From assembly GCA_003214615.1 (NCBI GenBank), contig QCLK01000001.1, positions 62,001 through 126,000 of the forward strand: a stretch of 64,000 bases of DNA. The letters are read 5' to 3'. Shown here piece after piece: positions 53,927 through 61,715 of the stretch; the stretch's first letter is position 1; each line of letters starts with the position of its first letter. A program made the position numbers and the translations under genes. Under the pieces are notes generated by a model. The model saw only the letters and a program-made list of their open reading frames with translations, searched no databases and had not been told where the DNA came from. The stretch comes from Pelagibacteraceae bacterium AG-414-E02. GTDB lineage: Bacteria; Pseudomonadota; Alphaproteobacteria; Pelagibacterales; Pelagibacteraceae.

Positions 53927-54814
53927 ATGAATAATAAAGTTTTTGTTTCTTGTGCAGTAACTGGATCGGGTGATACAGCAAAAAAACATCCTGATTTGCC
54001 AAAAACCCCTGAACAAATAGCAAAGGCAGCAATCGAAGCAGCTAAAGCTGGAGCAGCTATTGCTCATATTCATGTAAGAGAAAAAGATGGAACTCCAAGT
54101 AGAAGATTAGAATTATATAAAGAAGTCGTTGATAGAATTCGTTCTAGTGATACAGATGTTGTTTTAAATTTAACTACAGGCATGGGTGGTGACCTGGATA
54201 TCGGACAAGGAAAAAATCCTTTAGAGTTTGGACCATTAACAGATATGGCAAATGTCATGGAAAGAATTGCTAATGCAGAACAATTTTTACCAGAAATATG
54301 TACGCTAGATTGTGGAACATTAAATTTTGGAGATAGCTCTGTAATTACTGTAAACACACCTAATGATTTGAGAAAGGCTGCTAAAAGGTTACAAGAAATA
54401 AATGTTAAACCTGAAATCGAGGCTTTTGATTTAGGAAACATGTGGTTTGGAGCACAATTATATAAAGAAGGGTTGCTTAATGATCCCCCAATGTTTCAAA
54501 TGTGCCTTGGTATACCATGGGGGGCGCCTGCCACTACTTCAGCCATGCAAGCAATGAAAGATATTATGCCAAAAGAAGGCATCTGGTCAGGCTTTGCAAT
54601 ATCAAAAAATGAAATGCCTTTTGTAGCTCAAACAGTGGTCATGGGTGGCAATCCAAGAGTGGGGCTTGAAGATAATTTGTATTTATCTAAAGGAAAACTA
54701 GCTACTAACGCTCAATTAGTTGAGAAAGCAATAAGAATTGTAAATGATCTTGGCGTTTCAATTATGACTCCTGCAGAAACTAGAGAAAAGTTAAAATTAA
54801 AAAATTATAAATAA
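53927..54814 (+). CDS. cdhC: BKACE enzyme, probable 3-dehydrocarnitine cleavage
   Basis: A 295-residue beta-keto acid cleavage enzyme (DUF849). The zinc His pair is H47 and H49 in IAHIHVRE; ALTGSG-type start is present as SCAVTGSG, and FAISKNEMPF and GGNPRVGLEDN are typical. The carnitine member combines 3-dehydrocarnitine and acetyl-CoA into betainyl-CoA and acetoacetate. The divergent thioesterase gene and the carnitine dehydrogenase-like gene at 1623 support that substrate, but BKACE enzymes vary widely. Confidence 0.83.
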   Translation: MNNKVFVSCAVTGSGDTAKKHPDLPKTPEQIAKAAIEAAKAGAAIAHIHVREKDGTPSRRLELYKEVVDRIRSSDTDVVLNLTTGMGGDLDIGQGKNPLEFGPLTDMANVMERIANAEQFLPEICTLDCGTLNFGDSSVITVNTPNDLRKAAKRLQEINVKPEIEAFDLGNMWFGAQLYKEGLLNDPPMFQMCLGIPWGAPATTSAMQAMKDIMPKEGIWSGFAISKNEMPFVAQTVVMGGNPRVGLEDNLYLSKGKLATNAQLVEKAIRIVNDLGVSIMTPAETREKLKLKNYK

Positions 54815-54825
54815 ATTAAGTTAAA

Positions 54826-55029
54826 ATGGATAATTATGATTTAATTGGAATGGCTTGGGCTGATAAAATTTCATTTGAAGAAATAAAAAAAAAAACCGGA
54901 TGTTCAGAAAAAGAAGTTATTACAACTATGAGAAAGAATCTTAAAAAAAAAAGCTATATATTATGGAGAAAACGAGTAAGAGGTAGGGTTACCAAACATA
55001 GAAAACTTTTAAAACTAAAAAAATTATAA
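54826..55029 (+). CDS. TIGR03643/DUF2805 family small protein
   Basis: A 67-residue basic protein of the TIGR03643 type: MAWADKISFEEIKKKTG resembles a helix-turn-helix, and LWRKRVRGRVTKHRKL is the conserved tail. Its function is unknown; nucleic-acid binding is likely from the charge. It follows the BKACE gene by 11 bp and converges with the SDR gene. Confidence 0.8.
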   Translation: MDNYDLIGMAWADKISFEEIKKKTGCSEKEVITTMRKNLKKKSYILWRKRVRGRVTKHRKLLKLKKL

Positions 55030-55033
55030 ATAA

Positions 55034-55822
55034 TTAATCTAGCCTTAGTGCATTTCCATCAACTCCGATAACTTGACCAGAAATTCTTTCAGCTTCGTCT
55101 GAAATTAAAAAAGAACAAAACCTACCAATATCTTCTTCATATATCCAACAATTCATAGAGGCCATTGATATAAATTCTTTTTCTATTTTTTTCCTTGATA
55201 TTTTTAAAAAATTTGCTTTATCTTTTATTACCCTTACCATTCGATTACCTTTTATAGTCCCAGGACAAATTGCATTAACACGAATTTTAAATTTTCCAAG
55301 TTCCATGGCCAAAGTTTTTGTCAATCCAACAACAGCCCATTTGCTTGCTGCGTAAGGAGATCTTAGTGGAAAACCCATAATCCCGGCTCCGGAAGAAACA
55401 TTTATGATTGACCCACCTCTATTTTTTTTAATCATAGGTATTGCTAATTTTGTAAAGTAAAAGTGACTAATAACATTAATTTTAAGAGTTTTTTCCCAAT
55501 CTTCAGATTTTAATTTTTCTATTGTTCCTGTAGGTCCAGCAATTCCAACATTATTTATTAGTGCATCAATTTTTTTTGTTTTTTTTTTAATTTTATCAAA
55601 AAAATTTTCAACATCGTATTCATCAGAAGCATCACATTCATGAATAAATAATCTTTTATTATTTAAAGGATGTTTTTTTATCTTATTTATATTTTTTACA
55701 TCAATATCACAAAGATATACGCTTGCACCTTTGGATAAAAATATTTTTGCTGCTGCCCAGCCTATTCCTGAACCTCCAGCTGAAATGATTATTTTTTTAT
55801 TTTTGAGATTTAGCAACGCCAT
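55034..55822 (-). CDS. Short-chain dehydrogenase/reductase
   Basis: A 262-residue classical SDR. The cofactor motif is SAGGSGIG (in place of TGxxxGIG), with NNVG, the catalytic Ser in NVSSGAG and Y-x-x-x-K in SPYAASKWA. The start overlaps the 3' end of the betaine ATPase gene by 26 bp, so the SDR is part of the proXWV operon. A substrate related to a betaine or carnitine compound is possible. Confidence 0.87.
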   Translation of the reverse strand: MALLNLKNKKIIISAGGSGIGWAAAKIFLSKGASVYLCDIDVKNINKIKKHPLNNKRLFIHECDASDEYDVENFFDKIKKKTKKIDALINNVGIAGPTGTIEKLKSEDWEKTLKINVISHFYFTKLAIPMIKKNRGGSIINVSSGAGIMGFPLRSPYAASKWAVVGLTKTLAMELGKFKIRVNAICPGTIKGNRMVRVIKDKANFLKISRKKIEKEFISMASMNCWIYEEDIGRFCSFLISDEAERISGQVIGVDGNALRLD

Positions 55823-56852
55823 TTGAGTGGGTTTTAGTTAAGGCTTTAGATAATTCTTTATCAGTAATATATCCTTTTACATTTCCACTTTTGTCAACCA
55901 CTTCAACTGTTGCTGGTGTTAAGCAAACTTTTGGTAAAAACTCATCTAGAAAAGTATCTTCTTTAACTTTAATTGTGTTTGAATTTTTTGCTCCTTTAAA
56001 TTGCTGTGGTGAAACCATAATTATTTTAGCCTTAATTACTTTAGCTCTATTTACATCTTTTACAAATGCTGCAACATAATCATCTGCGGGTTTCATAATA
56101 ATGTCTATCGGTGTTCCAACCTGAACTAATCTTCCACCATTTAAAATTCCTATATGATCACCTAGTCTTAACGATTCATCTAAGTCATGAGTTATAAATA
56201 CTATCGTTTTTTTTAACTCAGCTTGTAAATCAATAAGTTGTTTTTGCATATCACTTCGTATAAGTGGATCAAGTGCGCTGAAGGCTTCGTCCATTAACAT
56301 AATGTCAGTATTGGTTGCTAAAGCTCTAGCGAGACCTACTCTTTGCTGCATACCACCTGATAGTTGGTTTGGATATTGATGCTCAAAACCATTTAAACCC
56401 ACAGCATCTATTTTTTCCATAGCCACTTTTTCTATTTCATTTTTATCTTTGCCTTGGACTTCAAGACCATAACCAACATTTTGAATAACTGTTTTATGCG
56501 GAAATAATCCAAATCTTTGAAATACCATGCTCATCTTATGTCTTCTAAAATCGATTAATTTTTTTTGATCCAATTGCATTACATTAGTTCCTTCTACCGA
56601 AACCTCACCTGAAGTTGGATCAATTAATCTATTAATATGACGAATTAGAGTTGATTTTCCTGATCCAGATAAACCCATGCAAACAAAAGTTTCTCCTTCT
56701 TCAACATTGATTGAAACATTATCAAGACCAACTGTATGACCTGTTTCTTCTAAAACTTGTTCCTTTGATGCTCCTTCTTGTACCATAGGAAGTACTTTGG
56801 AAGGGTTTTCACCAAAAATTTTATAAACATTTTTAATTTCTATTTTTGCCAT
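55797..56852 (-). CDS. proV: Glycine betaine/proline ABC transporter ATPase
   Basis: A 351-residue ProV-type ATPase. Walker A is GLSGSGKST, the signature LSGGMQQRVGLA, Walker B MLMDEAFSALD. The N-terminal 50 residues are the ProV-specific extension, and a short C-terminal CBS-like segment is present. It overlaps the permease gene by 1 bp and the SDR gene by 26 bp. It is the only classical proV in this window apart from the TMAO-type one at 24009 and could also serve the ATPase-less system at 4422-6386. Confidence 0.9.
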   Translation of the reverse strand: MAKIEIKNVYKIFGENPSKVLPMVQEGASKEQVLEETGHTVGLDNVSINVEEGETFVCMGLSGSGKSTLIRHINRLIDPTSGEVSVEGTNVMQLDQKKLIDFRRHKMSMVFQRFGLFPHKTVIQNVGYGLEVQGKDKNEIEKVAMEKIDAVGLNGFEHQYPNQLSGGMQQRVGLARALATNTDIMLMDEAFSALDPLIRSDMQKQLIDLQAELKKTIVFITHDLDESLRLGDHIGILNGGRLVQVGTPIDIIMKPADDYVAAFVKDVNRAKVIKAKIIMVSPQQFKGAKNSNTIKVKEDTFLDEFLPKVCLTPATVEVVDKSGNVKGYITDKELSKALTKTHSNGVAKSQK

Positions 56853-57868
56853 TATTTTTTCTTTTTCTTCGTATGTTGAACTCTTTCTTGCATTCTTTCA
56901 CCATATGATTGCGTAATTCTATCAAAAATTATAGCTAAAAGTACAATGGCTATTCCAGCTTCTGTTGCCATACCAACATTAAGCTGTTGTAATCCAAGTA
57001 ACACCTCATCTCCTATTCCTCTAGTGCCTATCATAGAAGCAATTACTACCATTGCTAAAGCCATCATCGTACATTGGTTTATTCCTTGCATTATATTCGG
57101 TAAAGCCAAAGGAAGTTGTACACCCCATAGTTTTTGTTTTTTATTTGCTCCAAAAGCTTCTGCTGCTTCAATTACTTCTTTATCAACCAATCTTATTCCA
57201 AGATCGGTTAACCTAATAAGTGGCGGTACAGCATAAACGAAAATCGCAACTATTGCAGGAACAGCTCCTAATCCAAATAATAAAATTCCCGGAATTAAAT
57301 AACAAAAACTTGGTATGGTTTGCATTAAATCAAGTATCGGTAATAATGCATTTCTTACTTTTTTATTTCGAGCCATGGCTATTCCAATAGGAATGCCAAT
57401 TACTAAACAAAGCAACATTCCAATAACGACAATGGTTGTTGTCATTATACATTTGTCCCAATATCTAGGACTAAGAAATCCAAGAAAAAAAACACAGAAA
57501 CCAACCATTATTGTTGTTCCCATTTGTTTTCCGCTTGCAAAGTAAGCAAGCAATATAACTGAAATCATAACTATTGGCCAAGGAAGACCTACTAAGAAAT
57601 TTTTCATTTTACCATATAGACCTAGTAAGAAAAAATTAATTCCTTCAAACATAATTCCGTATTTAGCAATCAGAATATCAAACCATTTATTTAGAAATGG
57701 CATTAATGGAAAGTCTAACCATTTCGGCCAGTCCCCTAACCAAGAAGGATCTGTAAATAAAACTAAAACGCTTTCAGGTCTATATTTCGAAGTTGTGTAA
57801 GCAATAACAACCATTGCAACGAAAATTACTAGATAAATTAAATTAATATATTTTTTATACTTTTCCAT
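56852..57868 (-). CDS. proW: Glycine betaine/proline ABC transporter permease
   Basis: A 338-residue ProW-type permease with an extended N-terminal part (first helix at residues 8-25) and the BPD_transp_1 core containing LPILDLMQTIPSFCYLIPG in part and GVQLPLALPNIMQGINQ. It resembles the permease at 4422 but keeps the longer N-terminus. It is coupled to proV by a one-base overlap and separated from proX by a strong hairpin. Confidence 0.9.
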   Translation of the reverse strand: MEKYKKYINLIYLVIFVAMVVIAYTTSKYRPESVLVLFTDPSWLGDWPKWLDFPLMPFLNKWFDILIAKYGIMFEGINFFLLGLYGKMKNFLVGLPWPIVMISVILLAYFASGKQMGTTIMVGFCVFFLGFLSPRYWDKCIMTTTIVVIGMLLCLVIGIPIGIAMARNKKVRNALLPILDLMQTIPSFCYLIPGILLFGLGAVPAIVAIFVYAVPPLIRLTDLGIRLVDKEVIEAAEAFGANKKQKLWGVQLPLALPNIMQGINQCTMMALAMVVIASMIGTRGIGDEVLLGLQQLNVGMATEAGIAIVLLAIIFDRITQSYGERMQERVQHTKKKKK

Positions 57869-57885
57869 CTATATGCCTTAAAAAA

Positions 57886-57911
57886 ACTAAGAGCCCGTAA
57901 GGGCTCTTAGT
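57886..57911 (-). terminator. Stem-loop after proX
   Basis: A perfect 11-bp hairpin (57886-57896 with 57901-57911; arm ACTAAGAGCCC, GTAA tetraloop). In the minus-strand transcript it follows the proX stop and is trailed by TTTTTT after a few bases, so it can act as a partial terminator that lowers proW-proV expression relative to proX. Confidence 0.82.
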
Positions 57912-57928
57912 ATAAGATTTTTTAAAAA

Positions 57929-58954
57929 TTAAAGCGCAGCTTTAACTTTTTTCGCAACATCTGCTGGAACCCATTTAGTCCATGAATTAGAGGACTTTAA
58001 GTAATTCTTAGCAGTTGCTTCCATATCTCCACCAGATTCATCAATATAGAAAGCAAGTGATTTGTTAACTTCAGCTGTTGGTAATGAGTACTGTTTAACA
58101 AAGTCAATGATTGGTTTGTTTGCTGGATCGTTTGCAAACTTAGTTGTAGCCGATTTTGTTAAAGCCATATCCACATAAGCACTTGCACATGTTTTTGTGT
58201 ATGCATCAGGACCATCAGCTTTAATTTTTTCAACTACTGCCATCATTTTTGTCCAACAAGCATTGTCGTATGCTGGTTCTTTAAGTTGAACAAGATCAAC
58301 TTTTCCCATTAGACCTGTTGGTGTCCAGTAGTAAGAAAATACTGGTTTACCTTTTTTAAATGCACCGGCAATCGCTGCATCTAAAGCTCCACCAGAACCT
58401 GGATCAAAGTTAGTGTAATATTTGTCTAGACCATAAACTTTGTGTTTAACCAAATTAATCGTGTAGCAAGTCCATCCTGAAATACAGCTAGTCATTCTAC
58501 CTTTTCCAGGTGCCTCAGGATCAGCAAATAGTTTTGCTATCTCAGGCTTTTTCATATCTTCAACGCTTTTTAAACCGTACTTATCTGAAGTTGCTTTATC
58601 TACGTAAAATCCTTGTGTAGATGAAGGAGTGTTAACTCCCAGTTCAACAATTTGTCCTTTTGCAACAGCCTCTTCGTGCATTTGAACAATATTATCTCTC
58701 CAAACTTCAGTGATAATGTCTAGCTGACCATCGTAGTGTGCAGCCATTATTGGACTAGTACTACCTTTTGTAACTTGAACATCGCAGCCATAACCTTTTT
58801 CAAGAATGAAACCAACTATAGCCGTATGTACGTTCGCACTATCCCAATCGAAATCTCCCAAATGTACTTTGCAGGCAGCATTAGCACTAGTTGTTCCTAG
58901 AGCCATTACTCCAACAAATACAAAAGAAAGTAATAGTTTTTTAAGAAATTTCAT
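57929..58954 (-). CDS. proX: Glycine betaine/proline ABC substrate-binding protein
   Basis: A 341-residue OpuAC-family binding protein with a signal peptide (MKFLKKLLLS, hydrophobic core, cleavage near SANA-A). Aromatic pocket residues appear in DFDWDSAN, EVWRDN and FSYYWTP. A GGGGGAAA ribosome-binding site precedes the ATG. It heads a proX-proW-proV-SDR operon. Its upstream gap (178 bp) is shared with the divergent gamma-butyrobetaine dioxygenase-like gene, which hints at joint control and at carnitine/butyrobetaine as possible ligands. Confidence 0.9.
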   Translation of the reverse strand: MKFLKKLLLSFVFVGVMALGTTSANAACKVHLGDFDWDSANVHTAIVGFILEKGYGCDVQVTKGSTSPIMAAHYDGQLDIITEVWRDNIVQMHEEAVAKGQIVELGVNTPSSTQGFYVDKATSDKYGLKSVEDMKKPEIAKLFADPEAPGKGRMTSCISGWTCYTINLVKHKVYGLDKYYTNFDPGSGGALDAAIAGAFKKGKPVFSYYWTPTGLMGKVDLVQLKEPAYDNACWTKMMAVVEKIKADGPDAYTKTCASAYVDMALTKSATTKFANDPANKPIIDFVKQYSLPTAEVNKSLAFYIDESGGDMEATAKNYLKSSNSWTKWVPADVAKKVKAAL

Positions 58955-59025
58955 GAAATTTCCCCCTTTTTTGTTAGTTTAAACTGGCCTATTACAACGT
59001 GAAATTTCATAAAACTCAACCTTTT

Positions 59026-59062
59026 AGTGCTCTTAAATACTCCTTAGATAAGAGTACTTTTT
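59026..59062 (+). other. Hairpin with T run in the proX / GBBH intergenic region
   Basis: A 9-bp stem (59026-59034 with 59050-59058; arm AGTGCTCTT, one G-U pair) is followed on the plus strand by T residues to 59062. No plus-strand gene ends upstream, so it may be an attenuator or leader element for the gene at 59133, or may be fortuitous. Confidence 0.4.
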
Positions 59063-59080
59063 AACATTATAAATATTTGA

Positions 59081-59097
59081 TTCAATTATCAATTGAA
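59081..59097. promoter_or_regulatory. Inverted repeat upstream of GBBH-like gene
   Basis: TTCAATT and AATTGAA flank a 3-bp spacer, 35 bp upstream of the ATG at 59133. It could be a repressor site in the divergent proX/GBBH promoter region. Its AT-richness makes chance a real possibility. Confidence 0.35.
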
Positions 59098-59132
59098 TTG
59101 AAAATTTAATAAAATAAAATAATCATACTTTT

Positions 59133-60260
59133 ATGACAATAAATATTTCAAAAATTTCTCAAAATGGTTCAGGGTTGGATATTGAATGGAATGACGGAGA
59201 AAAAAGTAATTTTAATTTCATGTGGCTAAGAGATAACTGTCCAACAGCACGTGACAAAGATTCAAGACATAGAATGTTCAACCTGCTAGAAGTTTCTACA
59301 AATATTAGTCCTAAACAATTTAAAATCAACGCAGAAGGAAAATTAGAAATAGAATGGAATGAAGGAAATCACATAAGTTACTATGATCAAAAATGGCTTA
59401 GAGAAAATTGCTACACAATTAATAACAAAAAAAAATATATTTCTCCCTACATTCTATGGAATAATTCACTAAATTCAAAACTTTCAACCATACAAATAGA
59501 ACACGATGAAATAATGGATAATAAAAAAAGTTTAATAAAATGGCTTGAACTTCTTCATTACTATGGAATTGCTATTGTTAAAAATGCCCCGATAGAAAAA
59601 AAATCTGCTTTCCCAATCTTAAATAAAATAGGCAGCATAAGAGAAACTTTTTTCAAAACTCCTTTTGAAGTTATTAATATACCAAAGCCAAATAACTCTG
59701 CTTATACTGCGCATGCATTAAGAAATCATATGGATTTACCTTGGTTTGAAACACCTCCAGGTTATCAATTTTTACATTGTTTAATTAATTCTGCTGAGGG
59801 TGGCCAATCTTCTGCTGTAGATGGTTTTGCAGTAGCTGATTATTTAAAAACGAATGAAAAAGAAACTTTTGAAACTTTGGTGAATATACCACTTAAATTT
59901 AAAGACAATGATTACACTCAAGAATCAATTAGAAGTTTTCATGCTCCAGCTATTACCTTAACAAAAGATAAAGATTTTAATGATATTAGATTTAGTGTTG
60001 CAACAATGGATGCATTAGATTGTCATCCAAATGATATGGAGAAAGTTTATAAAGCTCATCATAAATTTGGCAATTTGCTACACGATGATAAATTTGTGAT
60101 TAGGTTTAGACTTAATCCGGGAGATATCTTTTCTTTTAATAATAGAAGAGTTTTACACGGCAGAACTGCTTTTAATCCTAATTCGGGACATAGACACTTA
60201 CAAGGCTACTATATCGATAGAGATGAAATCATTGGTAGATTAAATTTTTTAAAAAAATAA
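59133..60260 (+). CDS. Gamma-butyrobetaine dioxygenase-like (or TmpA-like) 2OG oxygenase
   Basis: A 375-residue enzyme with the two-part layout of gamma-butyrobetaine dioxygenase: an N-terminal DUF971-like domain (residues ~1-95; MWLRDNC) and a TauD domain with iron ligands H199 and D201 (RNHMD) and H342 (RVLHGRTAF). The Cys cluster that binds zinc in animal enzymes is reduced to a single Cys (C36). It would hydroxylate gamma-butyrobetaine to carnitine. The related TmpA hydroxylates 2-trimethylaminoethylphosphonate, and a TmpB/PhnZ-like gene lies at 52018, so both activities must be considered. It is divergent from proX. Confidence 0.82.
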   Translation: MTINISKISQNGSGLDIEWNDGEKSNFNFMWLRDNCPTARDKDSRHRMFNLLEVSTNISPKQFKINAEGKLEIEWNEGNHISYYDQKWLRENCYTINNKKKYISPYILWNNSLNSKLSTIQIEHDEIMDNKKSLIKWLELLHYYGIAIVKNAPIEKKSAFPILNKIGSIRETFFKTPFEVINIPKPNNSAYTAHALRNHMDLPWFETPPGYQFLHCLINSAEGGQSSAVDGFAVADYLKTNEKETFETLVNIPLKFKDNDYTQESIRSFHAPAITLTKDKDFNDIRFSVATMDALDCHPNDMEKVYKAHHKFGNLLHDDKFVIRFRLNPGDIFSFNNRRVLHGRTAFNPNSGHRHLQGYYIDRDEIIGRLNFLKK

Positions 60261-60262
60261 TT

Positions 60263-60910
60263 TTACAAATTCTCAAAAATTAAATTTTTTCTATTTTTAT
60301 ATTTTTCAAAAATATCTTTTTTTTTAATTGTGTAGTAAAAAATAGGTTTTTCAATTTTAGTTAAATTTTTATTCGTAAGGAAGCTTTTCTCAAGACCAAA
60401 AAATTTGATATAGGGTTTTTTAGATTTTAGCTTAACTATTCTTATATTAATATTTGAAAGAAATAATAAGCCTAGAGACAACCTTTTGTTTAATTTATAT
60501 ATGTTAACTAAATTTTTTTCTTTAAAAGAAAATAATCTTATTTTTTTTGTTTTTTTTGTCAAATTAACTAAATTTTTTAAATTTTGATTATTTAAAAGTG
60601 GTTTAATTTCTAAAATTAAATGGTGCTTATTATTAGATATATTCAACAAGTCTTTAAGCAACGGTACCGGAGTTTTGCTTTTATTACTTATTTTTTTTAG
60701 TTGTGAATAGTTAATATCTTTAACATTTACATTTAACTTAAATGTTCTTTTTAAATTAGAATCGTGAAAACAAATCAATTTATTATCTTTGGTAACTTGC
60801 AGATCTGTTTCTATGCCAAATTTTTTTTTAAAACAGTACTTAAAACTCTGAATTGTATTTTCTTTAAAATTTTTTTTTGCCAGACCGCGATGAATATAGT
60901 GCGTAGTCAT
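60263..60910 (-). CDS. Glycerophosphodiester phosphodiesterase
   Basis: A 215-residue GDPD-family enzyme. HRGLAKKNFKENT, the metal-binding IETDLQ and FHDSNLKRT motifs are in the expected order. It is slightly shorter than typical UgpQ (~245 aa). It would release glycerol-3-phosphate and an alcohol such as choline from phospholipid-derived diesters, which would feed the betaine pathway. The gene is very AT-rich and last in its operon, 6 bp after the inositol-phosphatase-like gene. Confidence 0.85.
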   Translation of the reverse strand: MTTHYIHRGLAKKNFKENTIQSFKYCFKKKFGIETDLQVTKDNKLICFHDSNLKRTFKLNVNVKDINYSQLKKISNKSKTPVPLLKDLLNISNNKHHLILEIKPLLNNQNLKNLVNLTKKTKKIRLFSFKEKNLVNIYKLNKRLSLGLLFLSNINIRIVKLKSKKPYIKFFGLEKSFLTNKNLTKIEKPIFYYTIKKKDIFEKYKNRKNLIFENL

Positions 60911-60916
60911 ACAAAA

Positions 60917-61714
60917 TTATGAAACGGGCTTAAGAATTTTAAGGATTTTTTTGTGCAATATAGAACTCGAACTTACTAATATACTTCCACCTGCTTTCGG
61001 GTCTTTACCTTTCCAGTTTGTTATATGCCCTCCTGCTTTTTTGACCAAAGTTATTATTGGGTGAATATCCCATATCTTATTACGACATTGTAAAACCACA
61101 TTAAGTCTTCCTTCACATAATTGACAATAGCTTAAAGCATCAGAACATGGATATCTCATGAATCTTGTCAATTTTGAAATTTTCTTTTGTTCTTCTAAGG
61201 ATAGATAACCAAAAAAATCCCCTGATATTTTTGAATTATTTAGTGATTTTGATTTTACTACTTTGAGTTTTTTAAATTTATTATTTTCGACTAAATAAGA
61301 GTTATTATTAGCGCCTGTAATATAATATTTTTTTAGCATGGGGAAATTAACTAAGCCAAAAGTTGGCTCATTTTTATAGTTAACGCTTATTAAATTGCTC
61401 CAAGTGGGGCTTCCAATAACAAATGATCGTGTTCCATCGATTGGATCGATGATCCAAGAAAATCCACTTTTTGATTTTTTCACTTTAAATTCTTCACCCA
61501 CAATTCCATCTTTGGGAAATTTTTTTGCGATTTCTTTCCTTAAAAATATTTCTATAGATTTATCAATATTTGTAACTGGATCGAAACCATTACTCTTTTT
61601 AGATTTATTATGCAGTTTAAATTTGCCTGCAAATTTTTTAAAATATAGTTGGTTAATTTTTTTGGGAAGTGAATTTAAGAACTTATAATAATTTAATTTA
61701 TCTTTTTTTTTCAT
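60917..61714 (-). CDS. Inositol-monophosphatase-family phosphatase (HisN-like)
   Basis: A 265-residue metal-dependent phosphatase. GEEF, DPIDGTRSF and WDIHPIITLVKKAGG form the canonical metal and substrate site. Members include inositol monophosphatase and the histidinol-phosphatase HisN. The WDIHP motif and the PIDGT-RSF form are close to HisN. It sits between the GDPD and aldehyde dehydrogenase genes, with 1-6 bp gaps. Confidence 0.87.
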   Translation of the reverse strand: MKKKDKLNYYKFLNSLPKKINQLYFKKFAGKFKLHNKSKKSNGFDPVTNIDKSIEIFLRKEIAKKFPKDGIVGEEFKVKKSKSGFSWIIDPIDGTRSFVIGSPTWSNLISVNYKNEPTFGLVNFPMLKKYYITGANNNSYLVENNKFKKLKVVKSKSLNNSKISGDFFGYLSLEEQKKISKLTRFMRYPCSDALSYCQLCEGRLNVVLQCRNKIWDIHPIITLVKKAGGHITNWKGKDPKAGGSILVSSSSILHKKILKILKPVS

Positions 61715-61715
61715 T

